From: an uncultured Litoreibacter sp.
GTDB lineage: Bacteria; Pseudomonadota; Alphaproteobacteria; Rhodobacterales; Rhodobacteraceae
Length of the DNA: 64,000 bases
Direction: 5' to 3'
NCBI GenBank assembly: GCA_947501685.1
Contig: CANMWQ010000003.1
Location: 496,001-560,000, forward strand
The notes under the pieces were generated by a model that was given only the letters and a program-made list of their open reading frames with translations, made no database searches and was not told the origin of the DNA. The translations under genes were made by a program, and so were the position numbers. This document shows, piece after piece, positions 7,928-17,727 of the stretch. Position 1 is the stretch's first letter. Each line of letters starts with the position of its first letter.

Positions 7928-9793
7928 CTACTCAGCAGGGATGCGATCTGCCTCGTCCAGCGCCCGGCGCAACCTGAGCCGCTCAAGCTTCGCCGCCTGA
8001 ATAATCGACGGCGCGTTGAACACCTCCGCCGTTCCCATTTGCCGCCGTGTCCATTCAAAGCGGGTCAGCTTAGCCCCTGATATATATGACAAAAACACCG
8101 CGCCCAGCAGGCTGACAGCAATCGGCGACAGCCACAAAGTTATGATCCCCTCATACATCCCGAAGACCAAAGCCGCGCCCAAAACGGTCTCTGCGGCGTG
8201 GAATTTGATGTGGTCCCAAACCGAATACCGCGCCCCATGCCGCACTTGCGGCACCCATTTTTCCTTGAATCCCAAGTAGGTACGCGCCACAGCTAATGTT
8301 TGCTGAACCATTAAGATAGGCGCAAACAGCACCGAGACGATGATCTCCGTCACGAAGCTGAAGACGAACTGCACCGGACCCCCGAGGTCTCGCAAGCTAA
8401 CCCCCGTCCGCCCAATCGCCGTCGCCCCAAGGAATTTTGGAGCCAGTAACATACCGTACATAAAGAATAAAATGAAAAGGTTGTTCACATGGCCAATCTC
8501 CGGCCAGTCCACCTGAGGGTTGTCCCCAGTGAAGTAGGTGATCACATTTTCCTCTGCGCTGACCCCGATAATAGCCCAGACTGCCAGCAGGATAAACCAC
8601 GCCGGAGACAGCAGATAGGACATCGCGCCGTGGAACAAATGGAAGCGGGTGACAGAGTGAAAACCTTTTGATCCCAATATGTTAAGGTGTTGCAGATTGC
8701 CCTGACACCAGCGGCGGTCGCGGCGCACATAGTCGATCAAATTGGCAGGCACCTCTTCATAGCTGCCCTTGATGCGCGGCAAGAAGCGCACAGCCCACCC
8801 CGCCCGGCGCAACAACCCTGCCTCGACAAAGTCATGACTCAAGATCAGCGCCCCCTTAGAGCGGAACGTATCAAGCTTCGGCAACCCCGCCGACGCCGCA
8901 AACGCCGCCGTCCGGATGATCGCGTTATGGCCCCAGTAATTGCCTTCCCGATCGGCCCATTTGGCCAGTCCTTCGGCCAAAACTGCGCCGTAAACCGTGT
9001 TCGAAAACTGCTGCACGCGGCCAAATAATGTATCTGCACCAAAGAGTTGCGGGACGGATTGGATCAAACCGGCACTGGGATCAGCAGACATCTCGTCGGT
9101 CAGCGCAATGATGGCCTCGCCCGACATCAGACTGTCGGCATCAAGCACCAGCATGGCGTCATACCCGCCGCCCCAGTGCTCCACCCAATCGGCCAGATTG
9201 CCGACTTTGCGGTCCGTGTTCTCTGCCCTGCGGCGGTAATAGACCTGCATGCGTCCGTCCATCCGGCTGCGCAGCTCTGCGAAGGCCTGGCATTCCTTGG
9301 CCGCGATCAAGTCGTCGCGTGTATCAGACAGAATAAAAAGTGTAAAATCATGAGGATGCGGGGCGTTTTTTAACTGATCCAGCATCGCGGTTGCGTTGCC
9401 GAACACTTCCACCGGGTCCTCATTATAGACCGGGACCAGCAGTGCGGTTTTCAGCGGGGTCACGTCCAAGACCGCCCGTGGCGCATCGGGGCGCAGCAGG
9501 TTCAGGATGCCCGCCGTCACGGTTGAGACCGACAGCGAAATCCAGAAAAATGTCAATGCAATCAGGGCGATAAGACCCATCTCGAACCAGGTCAGCCCGT
9601 CCATGGAGAAGAAATCCGTGAACACCATAATCAGCCCGAGCGTCGTCAAAATGGCAGGCACGAAGACCAGCCCGCGCCACCAGGACACGCCGCTTGTGGG
9701 CCGGAAATCGGGGGCCTGAGTGTCGTGATAATCGCGGTGCAAATCCTGCTTTGGATGCGCAAGCGGTTGATTTGGCGGCATAAACTGCGTCAT
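7928..9793 (-). CDS. opgH: Glucans biosynthesis glucosyltransferase OpgH (MdoH)
   Basis: 621 residues from the ATG at 9793, which forms ATGA with the opgG stop and has AGGTGG upstream; the track start at 9814 is seven codons longer. It is an inner-membrane family 2 glycosyltransferase: two N-terminal helices (about 30-100), the catalytic domain with LVPVYNEDP, LVLDADSLMSG and the RRWCQGN motif, then several C-terminal helices. It polymerises beta-1,2 glucan from UDP-glucose while passing it into the periplasm. Last gene of the opgC-opgG-opgH operon. Confidence 0.95.
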   Translation of the reverse strand: MTQFMPPNQPLAHPKQDLHRDYHDTQAPDFRPTSGVSWWRGLVFVPAILTTLGLIMVFTDFFSMDGLTWFEMGLIALIALTFFWISLSVSTVTAGILNLLRPDAPRAVLDVTPLKTALLVPVYNEDPVEVFGNATAMLDQLKNAPHPHDFTLFILSDTRDDLIAAKECQAFAELRSRMDGRMQVYYRRRAENTDRKVGNLADWVEHWGGGYDAMLVLDADSLMSGEAIIALTDEMSADPSAGLIQSVPQLFGADTLFGRVQQFSNTVYGAVLAEGLAKWADREGNYWGHNAIIRTAAFAASAGLPKLDTFRSKGALILSHDFVEAGLLRRAGWAVRFLPRIKGSYEEVPANLIDYVRRDRRWCQGNLQHLNILGSKGFHSVTRFHLFHGAMSYLLSPAWFILLAVWAIIGVSAEENVITYFTGDNPQVDWPEIGHVNNLFILFFMYGMLLAPKFLGATAIGRTGVSLRDLGGPVQFVFSFVTEIIVSVLFAPILMVQQTLAVARTYLGFKEKWVPQVRHGARYSVWDHIKFHAAETVLGAALVFGMYEGIITLWLSPIAVSLLGAVFLSYISGAKLTRFEWTRRQMGTAEVFNAPSIIQAAKLERLRLRRALDEADRIPAE

Positions 9794-11319
9794 GCCGTCC
9801 ACCTGTAGAGCCATACTTCAGTCAGCGATACGCCGTTCTTGACCAATTGCACGCGCAGCTCAGCGCCCTTGGCCTCTCCGGGGTCGAACTTGAAGGCCAG
9901 CCGCAGCCCGCCTGTGCCGGGATTGCGTTGCAGCACCCCGTCCGTCACCGTGCCGCGGTTGCTTGAGATGAACCGTGTGATCGTATCGAGATCGGCATCG
10001 GCGCCAAACTCAGGATGATCGTCAAAATCGACCGCGATGATCTGGTAAGGCACCTTCTTGTCGAAGCCCTTGCCGATCCGCGAGTTGAGCACTTTGGCCA
10101 CGTCACGCGGCCGCACAGGTTCGCCACCCCATTGCATTGTGTAATTGAAATCATAGGCTTGGCCCGGTTGCAGCGGCTCGCGCGGGCGCCAATAGGCGAC
10201 GATATTGTCGTAGATTTCCTTCTCGGACGGGATCTCCACCAGCGTCACCGCGCCCTTGCCCCAATCCTCGGAAGGCACAATCCAAAGCGATGGGCGGTTG
10301 TGGTAGAAGGCTTCGAGGTCCGCGAAATCCTCCGCCTCGCGGGCGCGCTGCATCAGGCCAAAGCCGCGTGGCCCGTCATCGACAAAGCTCGAAATCTCCA
10401 GCTCGCGCGGGTTGGCCAGAGGCCGCCATAGCAGCTCTCCTGCGCCGTTCCAGACCAGCAGCCCCTCGCTGTCATGCACCGCAGAGCGGAAATCGTCGAA
10501 ACGAGTTCGGTTGGTCTCGTCGAAAAGAAACATCGAGGTCAGGGGCGCGACGCCCACGTGATCCAGTTCCTTGCGGGCGAAAAGCGTCGCTTTGACTTTC
10601 ATCTCGGCGGGCAATCCGGGTGTGATATCAAAGGTATAGGCCCCGGTGACGGAAGGGCTGTCGAGGATCGCGTGGACCCGCGTCATGCGGGCTCCGGGCT
10701 CAGGGGCTTCGACGAAGAAATGGGTGAATTCTGGGAATTCCTCCCCCGCCGCGTCGCCGGTGTTCAGCGACAGCCCGCGCGCCGACAGGCCGTAATTCTG
10801 GCCCGTGCCGATTGCCCGGAAATAGCTGGCGCCCTGAAAGACGAGGAACTCTTCAAAAATGCCCGGTGTCTTCAGCTCGGCCCGCAAGCGGAAGCCGGAA
10901 TAGCCCATCGTGTCGTCAATGGGGAGGTCTGGAAACTGGTCGGTTCTGTCAAAGAGCGAGATGTCAAACGCCAGCGTTTGCGAGATGTCGCCGTCGACAA
11001 TATTGATCTCCACGGGGCGCGGGAAATAGAGGCCGGGGTGGAAAAAATCCATATGGAACGGGCGCTTGGTGTCGGACCAGAGCGCTTTTTGCGCGTTGAA
11101 CCAGATGGAGCGGTATTGGTCGTAATCGAGATCCCGCCACCCGGCAGGCACCTGCGCCATCGGGGTGTAGGCCTGCGTGGCCATCTTTTGTGCACGGGCC
11201 ACAAGCAGCTCGCGCGAGAAGGGCTGCGGCGTGCCTTTGAACATCGGCAACGCCTCCGCCCTGCCCGCAACGGCGGCGGCCCCCAGCATAGCCAGAAATG
11301 AGCGGCGCGACAGCGTCAT
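9790..11319 (-). CDS. opgG: Periplasmic glucan biosynthesis protein OpgG/OpgD
   Basis: 509 residues from the ATG at 11319 with a twin-arginine leader (LSRRSFLAMLGAAAVAG); the ORF track start adds 19 codons. The mature protein has the MdoG beta-sandwich fold (FDISLFDRTDQFPDLP..., ending VQLVKNGVSLTEVWLYRW). OpgG-family proteins are needed for glucan release and branching in the periplasm. A Tat leader is more typical of OpgD in enterobacteria, but the gene neighbours point to the main OpgG role. It overlaps opgC by ATGA upstream and opgH by ATGA downstream. Confidence 0.93.
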   Translation of the reverse strand: MTLSRRSFLAMLGAAAVAGRAEALPMFKGTPQPFSRELLVARAQKMATQAYTPMAQVPAGWRDLDYDQYRSIWFNAQKALWSDTKRPFHMDFFHPGLYFPRPVEINIVDGDISQTLAFDISLFDRTDQFPDLPIDDTMGYSGFRLRAELKTPGIFEEFLVFQGASYFRAIGTGQNYGLSARGLSLNTGDAAGEEFPEFTHFFVEAPEPGARMTRVHAILDSPSVTGAYTFDITPGLPAEMKVKATLFARKELDHVGVAPLTSMFLFDETNRTRFDDFRSAVHDSEGLLVWNGAGELLWRPLANPRELEISSFVDDGPRGFGLMQRAREAEDFADLEAFYHNRPSLWIVPSEDWGKGAVTLVEIPSEKEIYDNIVAYWRPREPLQPGQAYDFNYTMQWGGEPVRPRDVAKVLNSRIGKGFDKKVPYQIIAVDFDDHPEFGADADLDTITRFISSNRGTVTDGVLQRNPGTGGLRLAFKFDPGEAKGAELRVQLVKNGVSLTEVWLYRWTA

Positions 11320-12614
11320 CTCGGTTTCACCCTCCAAGGTTGCCCTTTGATATAGGCCACAAAGTAGGCAACGCAAATCAACGCGGCACAGCCGATCAGG
11401 TTCCCGGTGGTCACCACAGCCGTTGAACGCTCGATCTGGTCATAGGCAAATCCCAGCACGCGAGCTAAGACCATGGAGAACAAGAACACCGCCAGCGATT
11501 GCTGGCCGACCTTCATGATCACGGCGACGATGCCGCCCCAAAGGCGTGACAGCCAGCCCGTGCCCGAGGCGATCAGGCGGTGCCCGCCGACGCCTGCTGC
11601 GACCCATGCCAGATAGGCCAGCGACAAGAAGTGGATGTAGCGAAACAGGCCAAAATCGGATTTGGAAATCCACGGCTTGTTGGCCACCCGCCACTCGACC
11701 ACTGGGTTGCCCTCCATCACCAGCCCGAACCATTCGCGGTTCACAGCGCGCACGCCGATATTGGACAGCGGGATATTGGCCAGCACCACGATCAGCGCCA
11801 GCGCGATCAGCCACCACTTGACCGGAGGCGCCGGGATCCAGCCGCGCATGAAGGCGAACCCGGTGAAGAAAACCAGCTGCCAGCCGAACGGGTTGAAGAA
11901 CCATTCACGTGCCGACCACGGCTCTGCGGGGAAGTTGATGGTCATGTCCCCTGCCCCGAAAATCTCCAACACGCCCTCTTGGGCGAAGAGCCAGACCACG
12001 GCGATCACGGTAAACATCAGGTAAAGATTGATTCGGGCCAGCGCCATCACCGCCGGCATCATCACCAAAATCACCATATACATGGGCAAAATGTCGAAAT
12101 AATTGGGCACATAGGTCAGCGTGAAAATGCCCACCAACTGGTCAGCGGTGGTAGAGACCAGCTCTCCGCCACGCGTGACGCCGTCAAAGAAGGGCACGAG
12201 GTTGAGCGTGCCGATATAGCGTTTCTCGAAGATGCCAAAGCTGTCCCAGAAGGCCAGCATCATGGCGATGAAGAAAAACATGCCGATATGGGCCCAGTAG
12301 ACCTGCCAGACCCGGTAGCCGACCCGCGCGGTGCCGAGCGTCCAGCCCGCACGGTCGAATGTCCGGCCAAAGGCGATGGCCGAGGCCATGCCAGAGCAGA
12401 AGACGAAGATTTCGGTGGCGTCCGAGAAGCCCCAGCGCGCCGGGATCCAGCTTGTGAAGAAATTGCCGGGCGTGTGGGCGAACAGGATGATGAACATCGC
12501 GATGCCCCGGTAAAAGTCGAGCCGCGGATCGCGGATCGTCGCCCCGGAGGTGCCCGTGGCCCCTTGGGTAAGCGGGGCCGCCTTTGATGCGTTATCTGTG
12601 AGGGTCATTGTCAT
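11316..12614 (-). CDS. opgC: OpgC succinyl/acyltransferase-like membrane protein
   Basis: 432 residues, about ten membrane helices. After a polar N-terminus it reads RDPRLDFYRGIAMFIILFAHTP, the start of the acyltransferase-3-like OpgC family. OpgC adds succinyl groups to osmoregulated periplasmic glucans. First gene of the operon; start either 12614 or the second ATG at 12608. The 287 bases upstream have no called gene and should hold the operon promoter, but no clear -35/-10 pair was identified. Confidence 0.93.
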   Translation of the reverse strand: MTMTLTDNASKAAPLTQGATGTSGATIRDPRLDFYRGIAMFIILFAHTPGNFFTSWIPARWGFSDATEIFVFCSGMASAIAFGRTFDRAGWTLGTARVGYRVWQVYWAHIGMFFFIAMMLAFWDSFGIFEKRYIGTLNLVPFFDGVTRGGELVSTTADQLVGIFTLTYVPNYFDILPMYMVILVMMPAVMALARINLYLMFTVIAVVWLFAQEGVLEIFGAGDMTINFPAEPWSAREWFFNPFGWQLVFFTGFAFMRGWIPAPPVKWWLIALALIVVLANIPLSNIGVRAVNREWFGLVMEGNPVVEWRVANKPWISKSDFGLFRYIHFLSLAYLAWVAAGVGGHRLIASGTGWLSRLWGGIVAVIMKVGQQSLAVFLFSMVLARVLGFAYDQIERSTAVVTTGNLIGCAALICVAYFVAYIKGQPWRVKPR

Positions 12615-12901
12615 CCAGGATCAACTATGCTGCGCCGCAGAGCTGCGTCGCTTATTCCGCACCAGCGCGGGCCACGCAACCCGGCGCAGTCACCGCCATC
12701 TGCGCACCCTTGAGGCGGCTTTGGCCAAATACGTCTTGGAACATGTTTAATCCTACTTTGCTGCGGTGCGAGACACGGCGTCCCTTCTGCATAGCGAGAC
12801 ATGTATTCATCCGTAAACGCTTGTGCATGCTCAATAACGGACATGTGAGGGCATTTCGAAAAACGGGAGCCTCTGACACGCGAAAGCCCGCCTGTTTGGG
12901 G

Positions 12902-13669
12902 TCAGCGCGTTTCGGTTTGTGCAGGTTTGGCCTGCAATGCCGTGTAATGAGGCAGAATGTGATCGGCCAGCCGCGCGGCCCAGGCGGCATAGACCTGTGG
13001 GCCTGGATGGAAGCCATCCTTCGACATAAGCCCATGCAATGGCAGGTCGGCGGGGATATGAAAGCAGTCGGCCCGGCGCGCGGCCAGTTGCGCCAGACCC
13101 GCATCATAGCGGCGGCCCTGACGGCCCAAAATCCAGCGCAGAACGGGCGGCAAAAGCGGGAATTGACCGATTTGCGGGATGCCCGAGACATAGATTTGTC
13201 GCACCCCGAATTTGCTGTGCAGCAGGTCCCACATCAGCTCGGTATCCTCCAGCCAGTTCTCCCGAGACGCGCGCTTGGTGATGTCATTCACCCCAAGCGC
13301 CGTGACCGCGATGTCGTATTGCGCAGCAGGCATCTTGACCAAACGCTTGAACATCTGCCGCGTGGTGCGCCCGGTTTTGGCCTCCAGCGCCCACTCCACG
13401 GTGAAATGCGGGCTGAGCCCGTCCAAAAGCTGCCCGCTGAGCGCCTCTGATTGGTCGCTCACCCCCACGCCCGCCGCAGAGCTGTCGCCCAGAAGCAGCA
13501 CCCTGAGCGGCGGCCCATCGCCCGCAATCCCTGCGCGCGGACCGCCAGGTTCCGGCAAAATCAGCGCAGTTTTGCGCAGATACGCACCCTGCGCCAGCAG
13601 ATAGGGGAAGATCAGGAATTTAACGGCGATCTCGGGATGGATCCGGGCGTGCAGGCGCGGGAAGGCCAT
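12902..13669 (-). CDS. SGNH/GDSL-type hydrolase
   Basis: 255 residues from the ATG at 13669 (MAFPRLHARIHPE), preceded by TGAGGT; the ORF frame extends 61 codons further without support. SGNH blocks are visible: LLLGDSSAAGVG (block I, Ser), GVNDITK (block III, Asn) and DGFHPG (block V, Asp and His). An N-terminal hydrophobic stretch (VKFLIFPYLLAQGAYL) may anchor it to the membrane. Such enzymes are esterases or lipases of small substrates. It stands upstream of opgC on the same strand with a 287-base gap. Confidence 0.88.
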   Translation of the reverse strand: MAFPRLHARIHPEIAVKFLIFPYLLAQGAYLRKTALILPEPGGPRAGIAGDGPPLRVLLLGDSSAAGVGVSDQSEALSGQLLDGLSPHFTVEWALEAKTGRTTRQMFKRLVKMPAAQYDIAVTALGVNDITKRASRENWLEDTELMWDLLHSKFGVRQIYVSGIPQIGQFPLLPPVLRWILGRQGRRYDAGLAQLAARRADCFHIPADLPLHGLMSKDGFHPGPQVYAAWAARLADHILPHYTALQAKPAQTETR

Positions 13670-13742
13670 AGTGGGGACCTCAGTTTTGGCTTTACGGGCT
13701 AGGATAGGCCTGCGCGGCTCGATGTCACCCACCAACCTTGCG

Positions 13743-14222
13743 TCACAAAGCGCGGCGAAAGATGACCTTGTCGACACCGTCGCCGTAATAGCCCCGGATT
13801 GTCGCCTCCTGCGCGTATCCCCGTTGGGTATAAAACCCGCGCGTGGCCTCAAAATCGTCGCCGCTGGCCGTCTCGATCAACATCAGCCGCGCACCAGCGT
13901 CCCGCGCGCGGCGTTCCGCCTCTGCAAGAAGCGCAGTGCCCACGCCTGTCGCCTTTTGCGCCGCACGTACGCCGATGAACCACAGGTTCCAGACGCCATC
14001 CGCCATCTCCTCTGGGGAGACATAGGCCGCGCCGATGAGCGCGTCTGCCTCTGCAGCCAGCCAGTGGTGATCCTCGCCGGGCTGCGCAAAATGCGCTTTG
14101 GTCATTTCGGTGAAGCCGTCCAGCTCGTCTGCAGTAAAGAGCCCGGTTTCACGGGCCACATCCATCAGCGCCGACAGGTCACGGGCCTCCGCACTGCGGA
14201 TGGAGAAGTTTTGATTGGTCAT
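13743..14222 (-). CDS. GNAT family N-acetyltransferase
   Basis: 159 residues with the GNAT fold: the acetyl-CoA motif A region reads GVRAAQKATGVGTALLAEAERRA (a Q/RxxGxG/A type loop), followed by LMLIETASGDDFEATRGFYTQRGY. The acceptor substrate cannot be told from the sequence. It lies on the same strand as the SGNH hydrolase, 73 bases upstream of it. Confidence 0.88.
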   Translation of the reverse strand: MTNQNFSIRSAEARDLSALMDVARETGLFTADELDGFTEMTKAHFAQPGEDHHWLAAEADALIGAAYVSPEEMADGVWNLWFIGVRAAQKATGVGTALLAEAERRARDAGARLMLIETASGDDFEATRGFYTQRGYAQEATIRGYYGDGVDKVIFRRAL

Positions 14223-14331
14223 GGGTCTTGATCTCGGTTCTGGAAAAGGGAAATGCGCCAGAGGGCGCGAGGCCGTCAGGAGAGAGGTGCCAGAACACTG
14301 AAATCACACGGAACTTAGCAGTCCCGCCGGA

Positions 14332-15525
14332 TCAAGTCGAGCCCGGCTTGCCTTTCAGCTTGGCCAGCACCTCATGCGTATCCTGCCCGAAACGCGGCGG
14401 GGCGCGGCGGTAGGTGACGGGGGTTTTGGACAGTTTCAGCGGGTTGCCGATCAGCTCGACCGCGCCTTTTTCCACATCGTCACGCGGCATGGTGATCTTC
14501 ATCTCGCGGGCCGCGACCTGCTCGGAGGCAAAGACTTGTTCCAGCGTGTTCACCGGCCCCACCGGCACTTTGCGCGCCTCAAGCCCTGCAATCACGTCGG
14601 CCATGCTATGCTTGGCCAGCTCCGCCTCATATTCGGCAATCAGATACTCCCGGTTCAGGACGCGGTTGGCATTCTGCGCGTTGTCGCCCTCAGCCAGATC
14701 GGGCCGGCCGAGAAACTCGCAAAACCGCGCATATTGGCTGTCATTGCCTACTGCCACCAACACATGGCCGTCACGGGTTTTGAAAGTCTGGTAGGGCACG
14801 ATTGTCGCATGCTCATTGCCCCGCCGCGGGCGCGGCTTGCCGGTCGTTAGATGCGCCACGCCTTCATTGATCAGCCAGCTGACCTGCGTGTCCACCAAAG
14901 CCACGTCGATATGCTGCCCCTCGCCCGTTTGATCCCGGTGGCGCAGGGCCGCCAGAATACCGATGGTCGCATAAAGCCCGCAGACCACATCCGCGATGCC
15001 CACAGCGACCTTCATCGGCTGGCCGTCGGGTTCACCCGTCAGCGACATGATCCCGCCATAGCCCTGCGCCATCAGATCATAGCCCGGCTTTTCGCGGTTC
15101 GGCCCGGTCTGGCCAAAGCCAGAAATAGAGCAATAGATCAGATGCGGATGCGCCTTCAGCAGGCTGGCCTGATCCAGCCCATATTTTTCCAGTCCACCCG
15201 GTTTGAAATTCTCAATCACCACATCGGCGGAGGCCGCCAGCGCCCGGATCGTCTCCTGCCCCTCCTCGCCGGCAATATCGACGGAGATCGACAGCTTGTT
15301 GCGATTGGCGCACATGAAATAGGCGCTCAGATCGGTCTTCTCGCCATCCGGCCCATTCACAAACGGAGGACCCCATCCCCGCGTGTCATCGCCGCCCGAT
15401 TTGGGGTTCTCGATCTTGATCACCTCCGCACCCAGATCACCCAGAAGCTGCGTGCAGGTGGGGCCCGCCAAAATCCGCGACAGGTCCAGAATCTGCAAAC
15501 CGTCCAATGCGCCTTTGGGAAACAT
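14332..15525 (-). CDS. CaiB/BaiF family (family III) CoA-transferase
   Basis: 397 residues. It opens with LDGLQILDLSRILAGP and EVIKIENPKSGGDDTRGW, the typical family III start; the catalytic Asp lies in the GYDLMAQGYGGIMSLTG stretch. Such enzymes move CoA between carboxylic acids, as in formyl-CoA:oxalate or succinyl-CoA:hydroxyacid transfer. The ATG at 15525 overlaps the upstream ThDP-enzyme stop as TGATG, so the two are probably translated together. The substrate is not clear from the sequence. Confidence 0.9.
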   Translation of the reverse strand: MFPKGALDGLQILDLSRILAGPTCTQLLGDLGAEVIKIENPKSGGDDTRGWGPPFVNGPDGEKTDLSAYFMCANRNKLSISVDIAGEEGQETIRALAASADVVIENFKPGGLEKYGLDQASLLKAHPHLIYCSISGFGQTGPNREKPGYDLMAQGYGGIMSLTGEPDGQPMKVAVGIADVVCGLYATIGILAALRHRDQTGEGQHIDVALVDTQVSWLINEGVAHLTTGKPRPRRGNEHATIVPYQTFKTRDGHVLVAVGNDSQYARFCEFLGRPDLAEGDNAQNANRVLNREYLIAEYEAELAKHSMADVIAGLEARKVPVGPVNTLEQVFASEQVAAREMKITMPRDDVEKGAVELIGNPLKLSKTPVTYRRAPPRFGQDTHEVLAKLKGKPGST

Positions 15526-17135
15526 CAAATCCGCCCGTCATAGCTGTTTTTGTCGATCACGGCGGCGATCACGGTGAAGGTCTCCGCACTTTGCGCCTCT
15601 TGCAGGGCCGCGCGCAGCTCGTCGCGGTTGGTCACTGTATGTCCGAACCCGCCAAACGCCTGCCCGATGGCCGCAAAATCGTGACGCGCGAAATCCACCC
15701 CACGATTGGCCATCTGACGCTGGCGCTGTTTCAGCTCGATCAGCGCGAGGCTGGCATCCACGAAGACCACGAAAATCGTGTTGAGCCCATGCTCGGCGGC
15801 GGTGGAGAGCTCGCCCGCCACCATCAAGAACCCCGCATCGCCGGAGAAACTGACCACGCAACGGTCAGGGCTCGCATATTTCGCCCCCATCGCCAGCGGC
15901 ACCGCGCAGCCCATTGTGCAAAGCGCCGTCGATTGCACGAGGCCCTTAGGCTGGTGGCAGCGCCACATCTGGCTCAGCAAAATCCGGTGCGCGCCGCTGT
16001 CCACGGTGGCAATCGTGTCCTTGGGCAGCATCTCATTGCACAGCGCAATCACAGCACCAGGCCCCCACTCCTCGTCGCGCGGGAAGGCCTGCGCCAGCGC
16101 ATCCTGCACCTGCGCAATCTCGCCGCCTTGCCAAACGTCAGGGCGCGCAGCGCTGTCCATCGCAGTGAGCGTAGCACCGGTATCGGCCACAAAATTCAGC
16201 CCCGCCTGATGCATGTAGTGATCATTTGGCACCGCCGTGATGTCGATCACGCGTGTTTCTGCCGGGTCCCAGACCTCGCGCCAGCCGGGGCGCATCTCAA
16301 TCGGGTCATAGCCCACACAAATCACCAAGTCGGCAGCCTGCACAAAGGGCAGCAGGTGCGTGTCCGCCAGCGGCGACAGCCCCGCCCCGCCCAAACAAAG
16401 CGGATGGTCCTCGGGCAGCACCCCCTTGGCCTTGTAGGTGGTCACCAACGGAATACCGCGCGCCTCAGCAAAAGCCTGCAACGTCGCGGCGCTGCCGTCT
16501 TTTAGCACATCGAGGCCCGCCACGATCACAGGCCGCGCGGTCTGAGACAGCCACGCGGTGGCCGTCGCCAAATCATCCGGCGCAGGCACAGTGGGAGAGG
16601 CCTCAGCCCTCCGGCGCGGCTTTGGTGACGCAACCGCATCCGCCACGGAAATCGGCACGTCGATATGCACCGGGCCTTCACGGCCCTCCGTCGCGATGCC
16701 CACCGCCTTGTCGGCAATGATATCCGCGCCCTCTGCCGTCAGGGTGAAGGTCGCCTTGGTGATCTCGTCAAACACCGCGCGGTGGTCGAGCACCTGATGG
16801 GTGTAGGTCAGCGCCTCATCGGCATCGACGCAGCCTGTCAGCACGATCATCGGCACGCGATCTTGATGCGCGTTGGCCACCACATTGACGCCATTCATCG
16901 CGCCGGGGCCGACGGTCGCCACCAGAATACCCGGCGCGCCGTTTACGTGATGCACGCCTTCGGCCATGAAGCCAGCGGCGTTTTCATGCTTGCACAGGAT
17001 GAACTCGATCCCGGCCTGCTCAAGCGCGTCGATGATGGTCAGCACCTCGCCGCCGGGCATCCCAAACGCATGGCGGCACCCCGCCTCATAAAGGCGCTTG
17101 GCCACCAGATCAGCGGCGCGTGTTGGTTGGGTCAT
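15525..17135 (-). CDS. Thiamine diphosphate-dependent enzyme, acetolactate synthase-like
   Basis: 536 residues with the three-domain ThDP layout: N-terminal PYR domain with the catalytic Glu in CKHENAAGFMAEG (E51), a central domain (about 185-320) and the PP domain with SGDAGFLM. The usual motif is GDG followed about 25 residues later by Asn; here it is GDA and the later position reads FVDASLALIELKQ where FND is expected, so a metal ligand seems replaced by Val. Paired with a CoA-transferase, it may act on a 2-hydroxyacyl-CoA or oxo acid, but neither oxalyl-CoA decarboxylase nor acetolactate synthase is assured. Confidence 0.85.
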   Translation of the reverse strand: MTQPTRAADLVAKRLYEAGCRHAFGMPGGEVLTIIDALEQAGIEFILCKHENAAGFMAEGVHHVNGAPGILVATVGPGAMNGVNVVANAHQDRVPMIVLTGCVDADEALTYTHQVLDHRAVFDEITKATFTLTAEGADIIADKAVGIATEGREGPVHIDVPISVADAVASPKPRRRAEASPTVPAPDDLATATAWLSQTARPVIVAGLDVLKDGSAATLQAFAEARGIPLVTTYKAKGVLPEDHPLCLGGAGLSPLADTHLLPFVQAADLVICVGYDPIEMRPGWREVWDPAETRVIDITAVPNDHYMHQAGLNFVADTGATLTAMDSAARPDVWQGGEIAQVQDALAQAFPRDEEWGPGAVIALCNEMLPKDTIATVDSGAHRILLSQMWRCHQPKGLVQSTALCTMGCAVPLAMGAKYASPDRCVVSFSGDAGFLMVAGELSTAAEHGLNTIFVVFVDASLALIELKQRQRQMANRGVDFARHDFAAIGQAFGGFGHTVTNRDELRAALQEAQSAETFTVIAAVIDKNSYDGRI

Positions 17136-17170
17136 GAAGAGGTCTCCCGAGGCGGTCTGTATCTGTCGCT

Positions 17171-17638
17171 TTATTGCACGGCTGTTTGCGCAATGGCCAT
17201 AAAGATTGCGTCCAGCTCACCCGCTGCCACACCAAGCTCCGGCCCTGCCTCGGCCATATAGGGCGCAAAAACAGTCGAGGGGGTCTTGTAAGACAGGGTC
17301 GCTGAGCCGTCCTCATTTTCCGTCACATAGACCCGCACCGGGGCCTCAATCATCGCCGCCGTGGACAGCCCCAGAATGCGCACCGCGTAGACGTTGTTGA
17401 ACAGCCCGATCACCCGGTTGCCGGGTATGGTGATGCCGCGCGATTTGGCCGCGGCCGTCGGGCCCGCTTGCGTCACCACGCCCATCTTGTTGGCCTTGGC
17501 CGAGCTCTTCACGGAGGCCACGAGTTCCTCAAAAGACTTCGCGCTCTCCATCACCACCCAGCCGTCGCGCGGCGTCATCTCCGCCTGCGCGGCCCAGCCC
17601 CAAACCATCATCACTCCGATCAAAACAGCGCGCATCAC
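17171..17638 (-). CDS. DUF302 domain-containing exported protein
   Basis: 155 residues with a signal peptide (MMRAVLIGVMMVWGWAAQAE). The DUF302 pattern is visible: SFEELVASVKSSAKANKMGVVTQ, NRVIGLFNN and PVRVYVTENEDGSATLSY. The family binds no known ligand with certainty; it is common in periplasmic proteins of proteobacteria. It precedes the ThDP-enzyme gene on the same strand by 36 bases, so it may share its transcript. Confidence 0.85.
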   Translation of the reverse strand: MMRAVLIGVMMVWGWAAQAEMTPRDGWVVMESAKSFEELVASVKSSAKANKMGVVTQAGPTAAAKSRGITIPGNRVIGLFNNVYAVRILGLSTAAMIEAPVRVYVTENEDGSATLSYKTPSTVFAPYMAEAGPELGVAAGELDAIFMAIAQTAVQ

Positions 17639-17654
17639 CCATCTCCATTTGGTT

Positions 17655-17671
17655 AAAAATACTCAAATTCC
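17655..17671 (+). repeat. Repeat family 2, short copy
   Basis: AAAAATACTCAAATTCC, an exact 17-base match to the reverse complement of 51759-51775. It lies just upstream of the DUF302 gene. A single short match could be chance, but the two other sites share a longer version. Confidence 0.45.
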
Positions 17672-17727
17672 CATGCCAGAGCCAAAGCGCGCAGGCCAAT
17701 CACGTCTGCGCCAACGCCTGCCAAAAC

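Noticed and set aside
12611-12844. 77-codon minus-strand ORF just upstream of opgC
   Set aside because: Overlaps the opgC start, lacks a ribosome site and any known motif.
15507-16505. 332-codon plus-strand ORF opposite the ThDP enzyme
   Set aside because: Shadow of the real gene; rich in His/Arg as expected from the opposite strand.
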